A DNA stretch of 64,000 bases from a candidate division KSB1 bacterium (GTDB lineage Bacteria; Zhuqueibacterota; Zhuqueibacteria; Zhuqueibacterales; Zhuqueibacteraceae), in NCBI GenBank assembly GCA_034506175.1, contig JAPDQB010000003.1, positions 62,001-126,000 of the forward strand, written 5' to 3'. The position numbers and the translations under genes are program-made. Positions 19,101 to 27,307 of the stretch are shown here, in pieces (the stretch's first letter is position 1; each line of letters begins with the position of its first letter). The notes under the pieces are model-generated. The model had not been told where the DNA came from and searched no databases. It saw only the letters and a list, made by a program, of their open reading frames with translations.

Positions 19101-19406
19101 ACTAATTCGCAGATTGCGGAGAACGCCGCCGGCCGTTTCTGCTACTCTCTTTTTGTCTTCTTCACTCAAATTTTCATATTCATGAGCGAAGAGGGGATGC
19201 AAGCTTTCCGCCACCTCTTCGGCAATGGCCTCGAATTGGCGATTGCCGCGTCGTGAGGCAATGCCTTCCGAGACTTTGGATTTCAAAAAGTCGATAATCT
19301 CCCCGCCAACATTTTGGGCAAAGTCGGAGTCCTTTGCCCAAAATTTCAAGATGCTTTTGGCGACGGCTGAACCGAGGCTCGCGATCAGAAATTCAATGAG
19401 ACTCAT
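16179..19406 (-). CDS. NACHT-LRR-DUF1566 NLR-like STAND NTPase (probable defence protein)
   Basis: 1,075 residues. Residues 1-280 are helical and resemble NACHT N-terminal helical domains (KLDQVELFGVDV and LSVAYISLS are typical linker phrases). The NACHT core has a Walker A GLAGSGKTT (~303-311) and Walker B VVMIDGVDEV (~383-392). A helical region follows, then leucine-rich repeats (LTTLSLRGCTGLNELSGLP and two related units, ~870-920). The C-terminus (~960-1075) is a DUF1566/Lcl_C domain (MDYATGLMWQQ, YDDWRLPTLEEA, WTAD, YVRAVRS). Bacterial NACHT proteins protect against phage, and DUF1566 is a frequent target of diversity-generating retroelements. The last codons here have an unusual NNC run. 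Neighbours are a DUF433/DUF5615 pair and a DUF4143 ATPase. A defence role is inference from family and context. Confidence 0.88.
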   Translation of the reverse strand: MSLIEFLIASLGSAVAKSILKFWAKDSDFAQNVGGEIIDFLKSKVSEGIASRRGNRQFEAIAEEVAESLHPLFAHEYENLSEEDKKRVAETAGGVLRNLRISVELLVKRNLDPSELSKFIGNASVEQKKSLSEIECAFYDRLVDECAQYIVDISSQLPNFTEKTFAEVLQRENEIHGVAKAILKEVREIREKSREANLEANFARFETEYRLAVARKLDQVELFGVDVSTPSRRHQLSVAYISLSASGKLPSRRIPPSAIPDAKSDISRMVETGTDQQVDAGEERISKTVDDVLAGADRLMIRGLAGSGKTTLVKWVAVQCAAQKLKNGLADLNHRIPFVIFLRQCVNSGLPAPENFVRHLVPLIADKMPGGWVHQILESGRAVVMIDGVDEVPQLERHTVYQWIKELGDTYEKAKFLVTTRPTAVNEGWLAREGFAEFELEPMDLTNIYKFLEHWHLAVREELQSDQEKSEIDGLESSLREFIKQNRPIRNLATNPLLCATICALHRDRKKQIPAERLRLYDACCEMLLERRGKEQQLSVDLQYAPTLSYSQKLVLLQDLAYYMIRNEASVVSFEEAEGRFAKKIMNFGKDEAKFTAAEIREFLVERSGLLRVPIETKIDFVHRTFQEFLGAKAAVDENDLGLLIKNATNDQWREVIILAVGHAPRQIRKELISKLLERGDREQAHRHQLHFLAVACLETAIDVDAALREQVNQRVAKLIPPKNFDEAKAIALTGDLAAPLLVYKENLDEEAAVACVQALKLINSDTARGILRSYGNDSRRAVVRAIAKDALDDELFRREVLFAIRDLFLHVPVRDFIRLENLQQLGEFPQIRFTSHLDLGGCDLLKDLSGLPPQLPELTTLSLRGCTGLNELSGLPMMPKLRSLNLCRCTGLEDLSGLTVLAQNASVKPIKLRDKPNESLSGGTVKLALQERDFFDFTMNKAGKGLSHFYVAYDSQKESVVMDYATGLMWQQGGTEKSMGWKDAQEYIEKLNREKFAGYDDWRLPTLEEAMSLMEPKKMNGYLYIDPVFDPEPRWIWTADKKSAGRAWYVDFNFGGCVHYDIGYYGYYVRAVRS

Positions 19407-19564
19407 GGCAATTTTCCGCCTTCATGAAGGACGTAGGAATGTACACAAATACGATAATAAATGAAAGTTTTGGAGGCCGATTTTTTCTAATCCTGCCATG
19501 ACCATCCTCGTTGTTTTGCAAAACTTATCAGAGCGCCTGAAGGCGCGACTACAAAAACACATTT

Positions 19565-20989
19565 TCACGCCTCCAACATCGCCAAAAAGTAGTGCACCGG
19601 CATGGCCAGGATTTTTTTCTCCGGCGAGTGAGCCAGTTGATTTTTGGTCAACAGCAAGCCGCCGCCTTGCTGAACCAGCGCTTTGGCGTTGTCCGGATTG
19701 ATCTGGCTCTGATATTTGACTTCGATAAGAGCCGAGCGTTTTTCTTCTTGAAAGACTACGAAATCAATTTCCTGCCCATTGCGCCAGTAAAAGATGCGCT
19801 CGCCGAAGGTGCGGCGCAAATGCGAGGCAATAACACTCTCGACCAAATAACCAAGATTGTTGGGATCGGCAAGAAACTCCTCGGTCGCGCGCCAGGCGTT
19901 GTCATACCCGAAGACCCAGCTCCGAAAACAGTGGAACGAAAACGCATCGGCAAAATAAACCCGCTTTGATGAGCGCGGCGCCCGCAAGGATTCGCCCAGG
20001 CTTTTCGATTTGTAAAGCACTTCCCATAAAAATGCCGCTTCCGCGTCTTCCACATATTCACGCACGGTTGGATGGGTGCCGAGCTGGGTTTCGCGGGCGG
20101 CATCACTCCAATCGAACGGATTTTTGCGGCGGTTGATCAGCCATTGCACCAATTCGCGCAAAAGGTTTTCCCGGCGGCCAATGCGAGCCAGATCGCCGAC
20201 GAAAGCGTCGCGGTAAAGCTTGTAAACATCCTGCATGACGCGGCCGTGTTCGGCTTCATCTCGAATCGGGCGCGGAAAGCCGCCGGTGCGCAAATAGATC
20301 GGGAAATAAGAAAAGATCTGATCGGCCCAAAGCGCAATTTCCTGGGCGGCGGCAAACAGCGCCTTGTGATTCCATTTTTCAAAAGCTGGAAGCTTGTTTT
20401 CAAATGCCGGGTTTCTGGCCATCAGAAAACCGCGAAAACTCAGTGGCAGCAACGTGAGATCCAGATGTTCGTCGCGGCCTCGCCGTCCTGGCAACCGTTC
20501 CCCGCCTCTCCTGATTCCGGCGGCGTGCGAGCCGGTCACGATGAGTGTAACGCCTTTTAATTTTCCTTCATCCGCTATGATTTTTACTCCTCTTTCCCAA
20601 TCTTTTAAATATGTTGCTTCATCAAGGAAAATATAAAGGCGGTCCTTTGAAAAATTCTTGACCCAAAGCAGGTAATCCCGCAGCAAATCCGCCAACCCTT
20701 GAGGCATTTGTGGGCCGGCGGCTTCGCAATTCAAATATAAGATGTTTCTGGGTTGAATGGCTTTTTCCAGAAGCAAACGGCGGATCACCAGCTTGAAGAA
20801 TGTGGTTTTGCCGGCTTGCCTTGGGCCAAGAACGATGTAGATCAAATCCCGGTCCAGCTTCAAGGCATGCAGATGAGGCGGCTCCCATTTGACCACCGCG
20901 TGGTCGTATTCGGCGAGATGCGGATCTTCGTTGATCGCTGAAAGCTCAACCCACCACGGGTTTTGCCTGCTGAGAATTTCGATGGGCAT
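19565..20989 (-). CDS. AAA ATPase with DUF4143 domain
   Basis: 474 residues. The AAA_14 core has Walker A GPRQAGKTTFF near residue 56, Walker B LYIFLDEATYL near 120 and sensor LIVTGSHAAG. The C-terminal DUF4143 part contains GQEIDFVVFQEEKRSALIEVKYQ, a PD-(D/E)XK-like D...E-x-K pattern, so nuclease activity is possible. Family members are common in accessory regions and their function is poorly known. Two palindromes just upstream of the start (20994-21041) look like operators, suggesting autoregulation. The ATG has no clear ribosome site. Confidence 0.85.
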   Translation of the reverse strand: MPIEILSRQNPWWVELSAINEDPHLAEYDHAVVKWEPPHLHALKLDRDLIYIVLGPRQAGKTTFFKLVIRRLLLEKAIQPRNILYLNCEAAGPQMPQGLADLLRDYLLWVKNFSKDRLYIFLDEATYLKDWERGVKIIADEGKLKGVTLIVTGSHAAGIRRGGERLPGRRGRDEHLDLTLLPLSFRGFLMARNPAFENKLPAFEKWNHKALFAAAQEIALWADQIFSYFPIYLRTGGFPRPIRDEAEHGRVMQDVYKLYRDAFVGDLARIGRRENLLRELVQWLINRRKNPFDWSDAARETQLGTHPTVREYVEDAEAAFLWEVLYKSKSLGESLRAPRSSKRVYFADAFSFHCFRSWVFGYDNAWRATEEFLADPNNLGYLVESVIASHLRRTFGERIFYWRNGQEIDFVVFQEEKRSALIEVKYQSQINPDNAKALVQQGGGLLLTKNQLAHSPEKKILAMPVHYFLAMLEA

Positions 20990-20993
20990 GGTA

Positions 20994-21010
20994 TGAAAAT
21001 CTGATTTTCA
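20994..21010. promoter_or_regulatory. Palindromic operator-like site TGAAAATCTGATTTTCA
   Basis: Eight-base arms are perfectly complementary around one base. The site begins five bases upstream of the DUF4143 ATPase start codon (minus strand). A related imperfect palindrome, GAAAACGGTATTTTC, lies 17 bases further at 21027-21041. A repressor bound here would block transcription or translation. Confidence 0.45.
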
Positions 21011-21114
21011 CAAAACGCCATTTTATGAAAACGGTATTTTCGCAAAATATAGCCATGGTAAGCCCTAAAAGCAATACAATTTTTCGGTTTTGTGCTCTTC
21101 TAAAATTCAATCTT

Positions 21115-22713
21115 TCAAATCCCCCATTCATATTTCTCCTTGAACTTCCTGATGCCGTTGACAATCGCTTCGGCAACATCCTGCTGAAAGCCGGCGTCCT
21201 TGAGGAGGGCTTCTTCTTTGGGGTTGGAGATAAAGGCGGTTTCAATGAGAATGTTGGGCATGGAGGCGCCGACCATGACGTAAAAGCCGGCTTGTTTGAC
21301 GCCGCGATTGGGCAGCTTGACGCTCTGGCAAATTTCCTCCTGAATCATGGCGGCAAAGTCCTCACTTTCGCGATTGAAGGCGCTTTGGGCCATGGCGGCC
21401 AAAATGAAACTTTCTTCGCCTTCGCCGGCGTAGGAGCTGCTGTCCGGATCGTATTTGATGACGGCGTTCTCCCGCCTCGCGACTTCGAGCGCTTCTTCGC
21501 TGCGCGCCGGCCCCAGGATGTAGGTCGTCACGCCATTTACCCGGCGGTTGAGATTGGAATTACAATGAATGCTGATAAAAATTTTGCCTTGCACCTCGTT
21601 GGCCAATTTCGTGCGCTCTCGCGGAGAAAGATAGCTGTCGTTATCTCTCGTCATAACAACCCGTGCCTCGATATTTTTTTCCAGAAGCCTTTTGACCCGC
21701 TTGGCGATGGCGAGGGTGATGTCTTTTTCGCGCACGCCATTGGGACCAATGGCCCCAGGGTCGTGCCCGCCGTGGCCGGGATCGAGCACGATGGTGTCAA
21801 TCAGCCATTTGCGGCGCGCCGTCTCGAGATTGCGCAACACGCTGGTGGACAACTGATCGAGCGTCGGCAAGGAGATGAGAATCTCATTGTTCAGCCCGCT
21901 GACGCTGATGCGCTTCTGGTCGATGTCTTCTTTCAACTGGCAGGAAATCTGGGCGACGGCGCCGGCGTATTGCGGCACCACGCGTTGCACGATGCCGGCG
22001 GGCCGGATGGAGCGCACGGCGCCTGAATCAAAGCGCGCGCCAACGACGTCGATATACAACCAGCGCTGGCTGAGCCGGGTGCTGACCTGCTTGCGGGCAA
22101 ACGGCCGCGAGGTTTGCAAACGAATCAGCGTGCCGTTGGCTTTTTCTTCAACGAGGATTTTGGAGATATTCGCCGGACCGCTTGGCGTTGGTGGGGCGGG
22201 CGCCGGCGCTGTTTTTTCAGCCGCAGCCAAATTGGAAGCGTTATTGTCGGCCTGGCGGGTGGGTTTGGCAAAGTCCAGTTCTTCCGGCCAGCGGTGGGGA
22301 TAAAGCGGACGGAGTAAATCTACAAAATAGCGCAGCGGCACCAGGATATCGCCGTCGGCATAACGTGTTTCCAGCGGCAGTTGCACCAGCCGGTCGTTGA
22401 TCTGCACGAACGGATTCATCGCCGTAACCTTCACCTGGCTGCTGCCGACGTAGAGAATGACTTTGCGGGCTTTTTCGCTGTAAAACGTGCGGAGATCGAG
22501 CAATTCCGCCACTTCGCCGAGCGCCACGAATTGAACGTTGCCCATTTCCGGCAGCGTCACAAGCGACAGCTTTTGCTTGGCGTCATGGGAGACGGAATTA
22601 TTTTCTTGCGGTTGGGCTAGCGATCCGGCGCTCAGGCAGATCGCTGCAACCAACAACAGGCCGCAGCGGCCGCCAAGAGCCGAAACGCGGAAAAGAAAAG
22701 ATTTGATGGACAA
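21115..22713 (-). CDS. N-acetylmuramoyl-L-alanine amidase with AMIN-like region
   Basis: About 532 residues; exported zinc amidase cutting the stem peptide from peptidoglycan. From the TTG at 22713 the protein starts MSIKSFLFRV and a signal peptide (GLLLVAAICLSAGSLA) follows at once; the frame runs further upstream into the rhomboid gene, but a signal peptide there would be buried. Middle regions resemble a copper-amine-oxidase-like N domain and AMIN domain. Amidase_3 covers ~the last 220 residues: VLDPGHGGHDPGA (Zn His), the Glu in REKDITLAIA, SIHCNSN (Zn His) and LIETAFISNPKEE (catalytic Glu). The GTCGGGGT before the TTG is a plausible ribosome site. It follows the rhomboid gene by 25 bases. 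Confidence 0.88.
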   Translation of the reverse strand: MSIKSFLFRVSALGGRCGLLLVAAICLSAGSLAQPQENNSVSHDAKQKLSLVTLPEMGNVQFVALGEVAELLDLRTFYSEKARKVILYVGSSQVKVTAMNPFVQINDRLVQLPLETRYADGDILVPLRYFVDLLRPLYPHRWPEELDFAKPTRQADNNASNLAAAEKTAPAPAPPTPSGPANISKILVEEKANGTLIRLQTSRPFARKQVSTRLSQRWLYIDVVGARFDSGAVRSIRPAGIVQRVVPQYAGAVAQISCQLKEDIDQKRISVSGLNNEILISLPTLDQLSTSVLRNLETARRKWLIDTIVLDPGHGGHDPGAIGPNGVREKDITLAIAKRVKRLLEKNIEARVVMTRDNDSYLSPRERTKLANEVQGKIFISIHCNSNLNRRVNGVTTYILGPARSEEALEVARRENAVIKYDPDSSSYAGEGEESFILAAMAQSAFNRESEDFAAMIQEEICQSVKLPNRGVKQAGFYVMVGASMPNILIETAFISNPKEEALLKDAGFQQDVAEAIVNGIRKFKEKYEWGI

Positions 22714-22738
22714 AGAAAAAACCCCGACGCGGCCAGGT

Positions 22739-23653
22739 TTATGACAAGCCTTCGGAATGAAGATTTTTTTGGTTGAGATATTGGCTGGCTTTTTTGAGAA
22801 TCTGTTTTTCTTCTTCCGATAGATTCTCATAACCGATTTCATTGATTTTATCCAAAATAGCATCCACACGCTCGCGCAGTTGAGCTTCCTGTTGGCGCCG
22901 GCGGATCACTTGCATTTGCCGCCGCTTTTCCGTTCGCTGCTGAAACCATTTGCCGAGACCGCCCTTGCTCGATTTTTGCGAACGGTTGCTGAATATGGTG
23001 TCGCCCCAGCGCAGGCTCGGCTTGATGTTCTTTAAATATAAAAATCCTACCAGCATTCCACCCAAATGCGCAAAATGCGCCACGCCGCCGCCCGGTTGTT
23101 GGACGTAATGCAGGCTGGAATACAGCACGATCAGGCCGGCGATGGTGACGAGATACTTGACTTTGATGTTGATGGGCAAAATGAACAACAACAACAGGGT
23201 GACGACACGATTGGGAAACAGGATGCCGAAAGCCATGAGCAGCCCGTAAATCGCACCGGAGGCGCCAACCACTGGAATCAGGGGCACATTGGGATCCGAA
23301 AGCGCAAAGCTCACGATCACGTGCAGCAATCCGGCGCCGATGCCGCAAATGAAATAAAAACGCAAAAATTCCCGGGTGCCCCAGTAGCGCTCCAACTCGC
23401 CGCCGATCATCCACAGCACCAACATGTTCATCAAAATGTGCCCGATGCCGCCGTGGAGGAACATATACGAAACCAGCTGCCACACCGCGAAGTCCTGCAC
23501 AATCTCATCCGGCGTCAACGCCAGCCATTTCACGATCACATCGTCAGCGGCGAGTTGCAGGAAGAAGAGGCCAACGTTGGTCAAAAGCAAGTATTTGACT
23601 GCCGGCGTCAAGCCTTCACCCAGCCCGAAAGTATATTGTTGCCCGTAGTTCAT
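22739..23653 (-). CDS. Rhomboid family intramembrane serine protease
   Basis: 304 residues with six predicted membrane segments. Catalytic serine in GASGAIYG (about residue 144) and histidine in the late helix (GGVAHFAHLGGMLVGFLYL). HGGIGHILMNMLVLWMIGGELE is the conserved second-helix motif (HxxxN). The C-terminal ~90 residues are cytoplasmic and charged, with coiled-coil tendency (KRRQMQVIRRRQQEAQLRER). The substrate is unknown. It sits directly upstream of the amidase on the same strand. Confidence 0.92.
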   Translation of the reverse strand: MNYGQQYTFGLGEGLTPAVKYLLLTNVGLFFLQLAADDVIVKWLALTPDEIVQDFAVWQLVSYMFLHGGIGHILMNMLVLWMIGGELERYWGTREFLRFYFICGIGAGLLHVIVSFALSDPNVPLIPVVGASGAIYGLLMAFGILFPNRVVTLLLLFILPINIKVKYLVTIAGLIVLYSSLHYVQQPGGGVAHFAHLGGMLVGFLYLKNIKPSLRWGDTIFSNRSQKSSKGGLGKWFQQRTEKRRQMQVIRRRQQEAQLRERVDAILDKINEIGYENLSEEEKQILKKASQYLNQKNLHSEGLS

Positions 23654-23743
23654 TGTTGAGGTGTTAAAAAGTCGGCCTGTTTGCTCGTTGACCAGTTAGG
23701 CAGCCTATTGACCACCTGGCAAATCGCCTAACGCATTTGAATT

Positions 23744-24379
23744 TTACCACAACCCAAATCTCAGTCCACCGCGAAAACCGAGGCCCGAAAGATCGACCTG
23801 GCTCCAGACCGGCAGGCCCTGGGTGTTTTTATTCTGCCCGCGTTTGACTGTGGCGTTATGATAAAAAATTTCGCCGATAAACGCCGAACGGCTGCCAAGG
23901 CGGTATTGAAAACCACCGCCGGCCAGCCAGGCGAATCCGCTGTAATACCGGCGCTCTTTTTTGCCGTCAATAAAATTGTTTTCGTTATTCCACAACATTT
24001 CATAGCCCAGCCCGCCATTGGCAAAAAGATGAAAATCTTCATCGCCAAAGTGAACAATGGCCTGGCCCATGAGCGGCACGAAGAAGGTCGTGAACTCGAG
24101 CTCCTTTTGAACCTCCGTTTCGACAATACCGCCGGCGCTGACTTGCTGCGCGACGGTGGTGACTTGCTGATAGCTCCGGCGAAAACCATTCAGCGTTACG
24201 CCCAACTCAACGGATTCATCCACTTGTGCGGTCAAATCCATGCCGAGTATCAATCCGGGCTTGGAGCCTTTGGGATCGAGATAGCCGAGGCGAATGCCGG
24301 TGAAACGCAATTGAGCCGGGCTGTTTTGGGCGCTAAGAGCGAAAAAGGCGGCGAGCACGAGAACCAGACGTGTCCGCAT
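23744..24379 (-). CDS. Outer-membrane beta-barrel-like protein, unknown
   Basis: 211 residues with a signal peptide (LVLVLAAFFALSAQNSPAQ). The rest alternates polar and hydrophobic residues with many Gly, Tyr and Phe (FTGIRLGYLDPKG, FANGGLGYEMLW, WLAGGGFQYRLGSRSAFIGE) and ends GFRGGLRFGLW with an aromatic last residue, as expected for a small OmpA/OmpW-like barrel of eight strands. A clear AAGGAG ribosome site precedes the ATG. No family assigned. Confidence 0.65.
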   Translation of the reverse strand: MRTRLVLVLAAFFALSAQNSPAQLRFTGIRLGYLDPKGSKPGLILGMDLTAQVDESVELGVTLNGFRRSYQQVTTVAQQVSAGGIVETEVQKELEFTTFFVPLMGQAIVHFGDEDFHLFANGGLGYEMLWNNENNFIDGKKERRYYSGFAWLAGGGFQYRLGSRSAFIGEIFYHNATVKRGQNKNTQGLPVWSQVDLSGLGFRGGLRFGLW

Positions 24380-24507
24380 ACGATCATCTCCTTAAAATTA
24401 GAAGCGTGAAGTGCGGTGTTTTCATTTTATGAAACCAAGACTTAAAAGTCAAGGAAAACCTTTTGCGCCCCGGTTCTTTTTATTCAATGAAACAAACGCC
24501 GCCATTC

Positions 24508-25698
24508 TCAATTGGTTTCGCAGGCCAACTCTTTGGCTTCCAGGTTCTCCCGCAAACTTCCGTTCAATGCAAACCGGCGGCGGAAAACTTCCAGATAGAC
24601 TTCGGCGTAATGACGCACCATCACCTCGAGACTGAATTTTTCTTCAGCGCGTTGGCGGCTCAGCGCTCCCATTTGCCGCCGCCGTTCCGGCTCGCGCAAT
24701 AATTTCGTGATTGCGGCGGCCAATGCCGGCGGATCATTCGGCGGAATGAGCAAACCGGTTTCGCCGTCCACCACCAGCTCGGGATTGCCGCCGACCGCAG
24801 TGGCGATCACCGGCCGTCCGGAGGCCATCGCCTCGAGAATGGTGTTGGACATGCCCTCGCTTTCGGAAGACAACACGTAAACATCAAAGGCGCGCAAAAT
24901 CTCCGGTATATCTTTGCGGCCGCCGAGAAAATGAACCCGATGCAAGATGCCGGAATCCTGCGCCGATTGCACCAGTTCATCGAGAAGCGGACCGTCACCC
25001 ACCAGCACCAGATGCGAGTTGGGAAGATCGCGAAAAACCAGGCTGGCCGCTTGCAGGAGAATGGGATAAGCTTTGACCGGCACCGCCCGGCCGATGGCAC
25101 CGAACACCAGGGTGTTGGGCGGCAAACCGAGGCGCGCCTTGTAATCGACGCCGTTGCACGACAGATCAAAGCGCGAGAGATCGACACCATTGGCCACGAC
25201 GCGAATGCGGTCCTTGGGAAAATCGAATTTCTTGTGCAAGTTTTCCCGCAGCGCTTCCGAAACCGAGAGCACCTGATCGGTCGCGCGCCACAACCGGCGT
25301 TGAATTTGAATATGCAGTTTGGTGTCGGTTTTCATCGTGCCGTGCTCCCCGTGAATGATAATCGGCACGCGAGCCAGTTTAGCGCCGATAATTCCCTCCA
25401 TCGCCGTTGCCCATGAATGGGTGTGCGCAATGTGAATACGATAACGTCTAAATTCCCGCGCCAGCTTGAAGTACAGGCGATAATCGCCGCCCAATTTGTC
25501 GCCCAGCGCCACGACGCGGCAGCGGCTCGGATCGACACGCTGCGCCAACGCCCCGCCGCCAACGTAGGTGAAAATATAATTTTCAAAAATTTTTGGATCG
25601 AGGCCGTTCACTAAATTGACGACCCCGTTCTCCTTGCCGCCATAATGCAGCGAAGCGGAAACGTGCGCGATTCTAATTTTGTCGAAAGAAGCTTTCAT
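24508..25698 (-). CDS. Family 4 glycosyltransferase
   Basis: 396 residues, GT-B fold. The N-terminal domain includes HYGGKENGVVNLVNGL, HTHSWATAMEGIIGAKL and IIHGEHGT. The C-terminal donor domain contains FGAIGRAVPVKAYPILLQA and SSESEGMSNTILEAMASG, the EX7E motif of GT4 enzymes, then PVIATAVGGNPELVVDGETG. It probably transfers a sugar from a nucleotide donor to an exopolysaccharide or glycan. I chose the ATG at 25698 rather than the in-frame TTG two codons earlier. The acetyltransferase at 26805 lies just upstream on the same strand, consistent with a polysaccharide role. Confidence 0.9.
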   Translation of the reverse strand: MKASFDKIRIAHVSASLHYGGKENGVVNLVNGLDPKIFENYIFTYVGGGALAQRVDPSRCRVVALGDKLGGDYRLYFKLAREFRRYRIHIAHTHSWATAMEGIIGAKLARVPIIIHGEHGTMKTDTKLHIQIQRRLWRATDQVLSVSEALRENLHKKFDFPKDRIRVVANGVDLSRFDLSCNGVDYKARLGLPPNTLVFGAIGRAVPVKAYPILLQAASLVFRDLPNSHLVLVGDGPLLDELVQSAQDSGILHRVHFLGGRKDIPEILRAFDVYVLSSESEGMSNTILEAMASGRPVIATAVGGNPELVVDGETGLLIPPNDPPALAAAITKLLREPERRRQMGALSRQRAEEKFSLEVMVRHYAEVYLEVFRRRFALNGSLRENLEAKELACETN

Positions 25699-25740
25699 GA
25701 TCAATCAAATAAGGCGACGCCGTTGGCTCTCCGTGTTGCG

Positions 25741-26805
25741 TTAGACATCGCGGTCGGCTTGCGTCATAAACCAGTTGCGGGCATCGCGCACAACCTGATC
25801 CGGCCCCTCGGCCGGCGCGTGGATGGCGAAGCTGGAATTGGTGGCGTCAAGCGCCGTCGGCCCAAAAGATCGCAACCGCTGCAACATCGGGTTATGCTCA
25901 TTGGCGCGCACGGAGACGCTGCAAATGCCGTTTGGCCTGAGCCGGCGAATGACGCCGCCCAGCAAAATTCCCCAATCGTTGTTGTGATTTTCAACCAAAA
26001 AATCAAGAATTCTCGCGCCATCGCCTTGGAAATCGACGATGGCATAGCCTCGCAAACTGGTCCCGGCTTCGAGGCGGAAAATCCGAAATTCGCGATGGAG
26101 CGGATTCTGCAAAAATCGCCACGAGAGGAATTTGGCGTCGCGCACGGCGATGACACGATAATTTGGCGCGACGCGCTCGAATAAAGCGTCGAATTCATCG
26201 CCAAAATGATTTTGTTCCTGCACGTGCACCGCCACGCCGTGACGCTGAGAAAAATTTTCCGGCCATGACCAGGCTCGCAGCAGCGGGTTGGAGGCGTGCG
26301 CGAGCAGCGACGCTAAAAAATTTTCCCCGATCATGTTGTTGACGATGCGGTCGGCGCGCAGCATGACGCTGTGTCGGGCGAGCCTGCCCGCCACCACGTG
26401 GCCGATTTTTTCCAACACCGCCGCCATGCGATCAACCGGATGCGAATAGAGAAAGCGCATCTCACCGCGGTCGACGCATTCCTTGACGACGCGCCGGAGT
26501 TTGATGGCCGCGCCGAGTGTGCGAAATTCCCGGTCAATCGAAGTATCGCCACCATTCCAGGCGAGCGCGGGCTTGCCGTCAACCAACAGTCGCCGCGGAA
26601 AAGCGCTCACCGAGCCGATGATCCGGCCCGAGCTTTCGTCAATCGCCAGCCAGGCGCGTGGCTGCCCGTAGGGATTGCATGAAAGTGACCACTCGAATCG
26701 CGCCTGGCGCAAGGCATGGTCGCCAGAATCGCGATTACGCAGCAAGATGTCGAGCAAAATCTCGCGGTCAGCCGGCAGCTCGGCTTCACGAATAATGATG
26801 CCCAT
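25741..26805 (-). CDS. GNAT-type acyltransferase
   Basis: 354 residues. The N-terminal ~150 residues resemble a GNAT fold: start IIIREAELPADREILLDILL, then RAWLAIDESSGRIIGSVSAFPRRLLVDGKPA (strands 2-4), DTSIDREFRTLGAAIKLRRVV (acetyl-CoA loop region) and FLYSHPVDRMAAVLEKIGHVV. The second half looks like another GNAT-like domain of the FemAB/polysaccharide type. The substrate is unknown; pairing with the glycosyltransferase suggests a glycan or a cell-surface molecule. The gap to the next gene is 42 bases. Confidence 0.7.
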   Translation of the reverse strand: MGIIIREAELPADREILLDILLRNRDSGDHALRQARFEWSLSCNPYGQPRAWLAIDESSGRIIGSVSAFPRRLLVDGKPALAWNGGDTSIDREFRTLGAAIKLRRVVKECVDRGEMRFLYSHPVDRMAAVLEKIGHVVAGRLARHSVMLRADRIVNNMIGENFLASLLAHASNPLLRAWSWPENFSQRHGVAVHVQEQNHFGDEFDALFERVAPNYRVIAVRDAKFLSWRFLQNPLHREFRIFRLEAGTSLRGYAIVDFQGDGARILDFLVENHNNDWGILLGGVIRRLRPNGICSVSVRANEHNPMLQRLRSFGPTALDATNSSFAIHAPAEGPDQVVRDARNWFMTQADRDV

Positions 26806-27021
26806 GGACAGCCTTGTGTGTTTTAAAGCAGAATTTCATTTATTAAAGTTTTATACCCACAAAGGCGGGAAAAAGCGGAGAGTTGCGGATATGAAGTGGG
26901 TATCATCCAAGGAAGATTTTCTACCAGCGTTCGGCGGCAGGGAACAGCTTAACAACTTGGTCTTTTAAGGCAAAAATAGCAATGCGATCATATTGGCGGC
27001 GCGAAAGAAAAGCGGCGTCGC

Positions 27022-27134
27022 CTACTCTTTCGATTTAAGTTGCTTTTTTGCGTGATAGACAAGAAAAAGCGCAACGAGAAATGAAACAAGCGCCATTACG
27101 GCGCCACCGATGAGAAGTTATTGAAGTTAACCAC
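27022..27134 (-). pseudogene. Degraded copy of a tiny membrane protein gene
   Basis: From 27117 down to the TAG at 27022 the frame reads LLIGGAVMALVSFLVALFLV then YHAKKQLKSKE, clearly related to the tiny gene at 27194-27307. A stop (TAA) precedes it in frame. One missing base near 27117 would join it to an upstream GTG start (MVNFNN...), matching MDKFTG of the paralog. Either a pseudogene or a one-base sequence error; an ATG at 27096 could still make 24 residues. Confidence 0.5.
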
Positions 27135-27193
27135 AGGTTTTTGAACTCACTTTTTTTACATACTGATCGGCTTGAGGAAATCCACGTAACAGC

Positions 27194-27307
27194 CTACCCG
27201 TTCGATTTCATTTGCTTTTTCGCATGATACATAAAAAAAAGCAAGATGAGAAATGAAACAAACACCATGAAGGCGCCGCCAAGAAGCAAGCCGGTAAACT
27301 TATCCAT
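27194..27307 (-). CDS. Tiny single-span membrane protein (37 aa) with Lys-rich tail
   Basis: Starts MDKFTGLLLGG, has one membrane helix (AFMVFVSFLILLFFMYHA) and ends KKQMKSNG. The start is set by a strong AAAGGAGGATAAG ribosome site. It overlaps the end of the frameshifted gene at 27300-27526 by eight bases and has a degraded paralog at 27022-27134. The plan matches the tiny ORFs at 6692-7103, though not their sequence. Function unknown. Confidence 0.6.
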   Translation of the reverse strand: MDKFTGLLLGGAFMVFVSFLILLFFMYHAKKQMKSNG

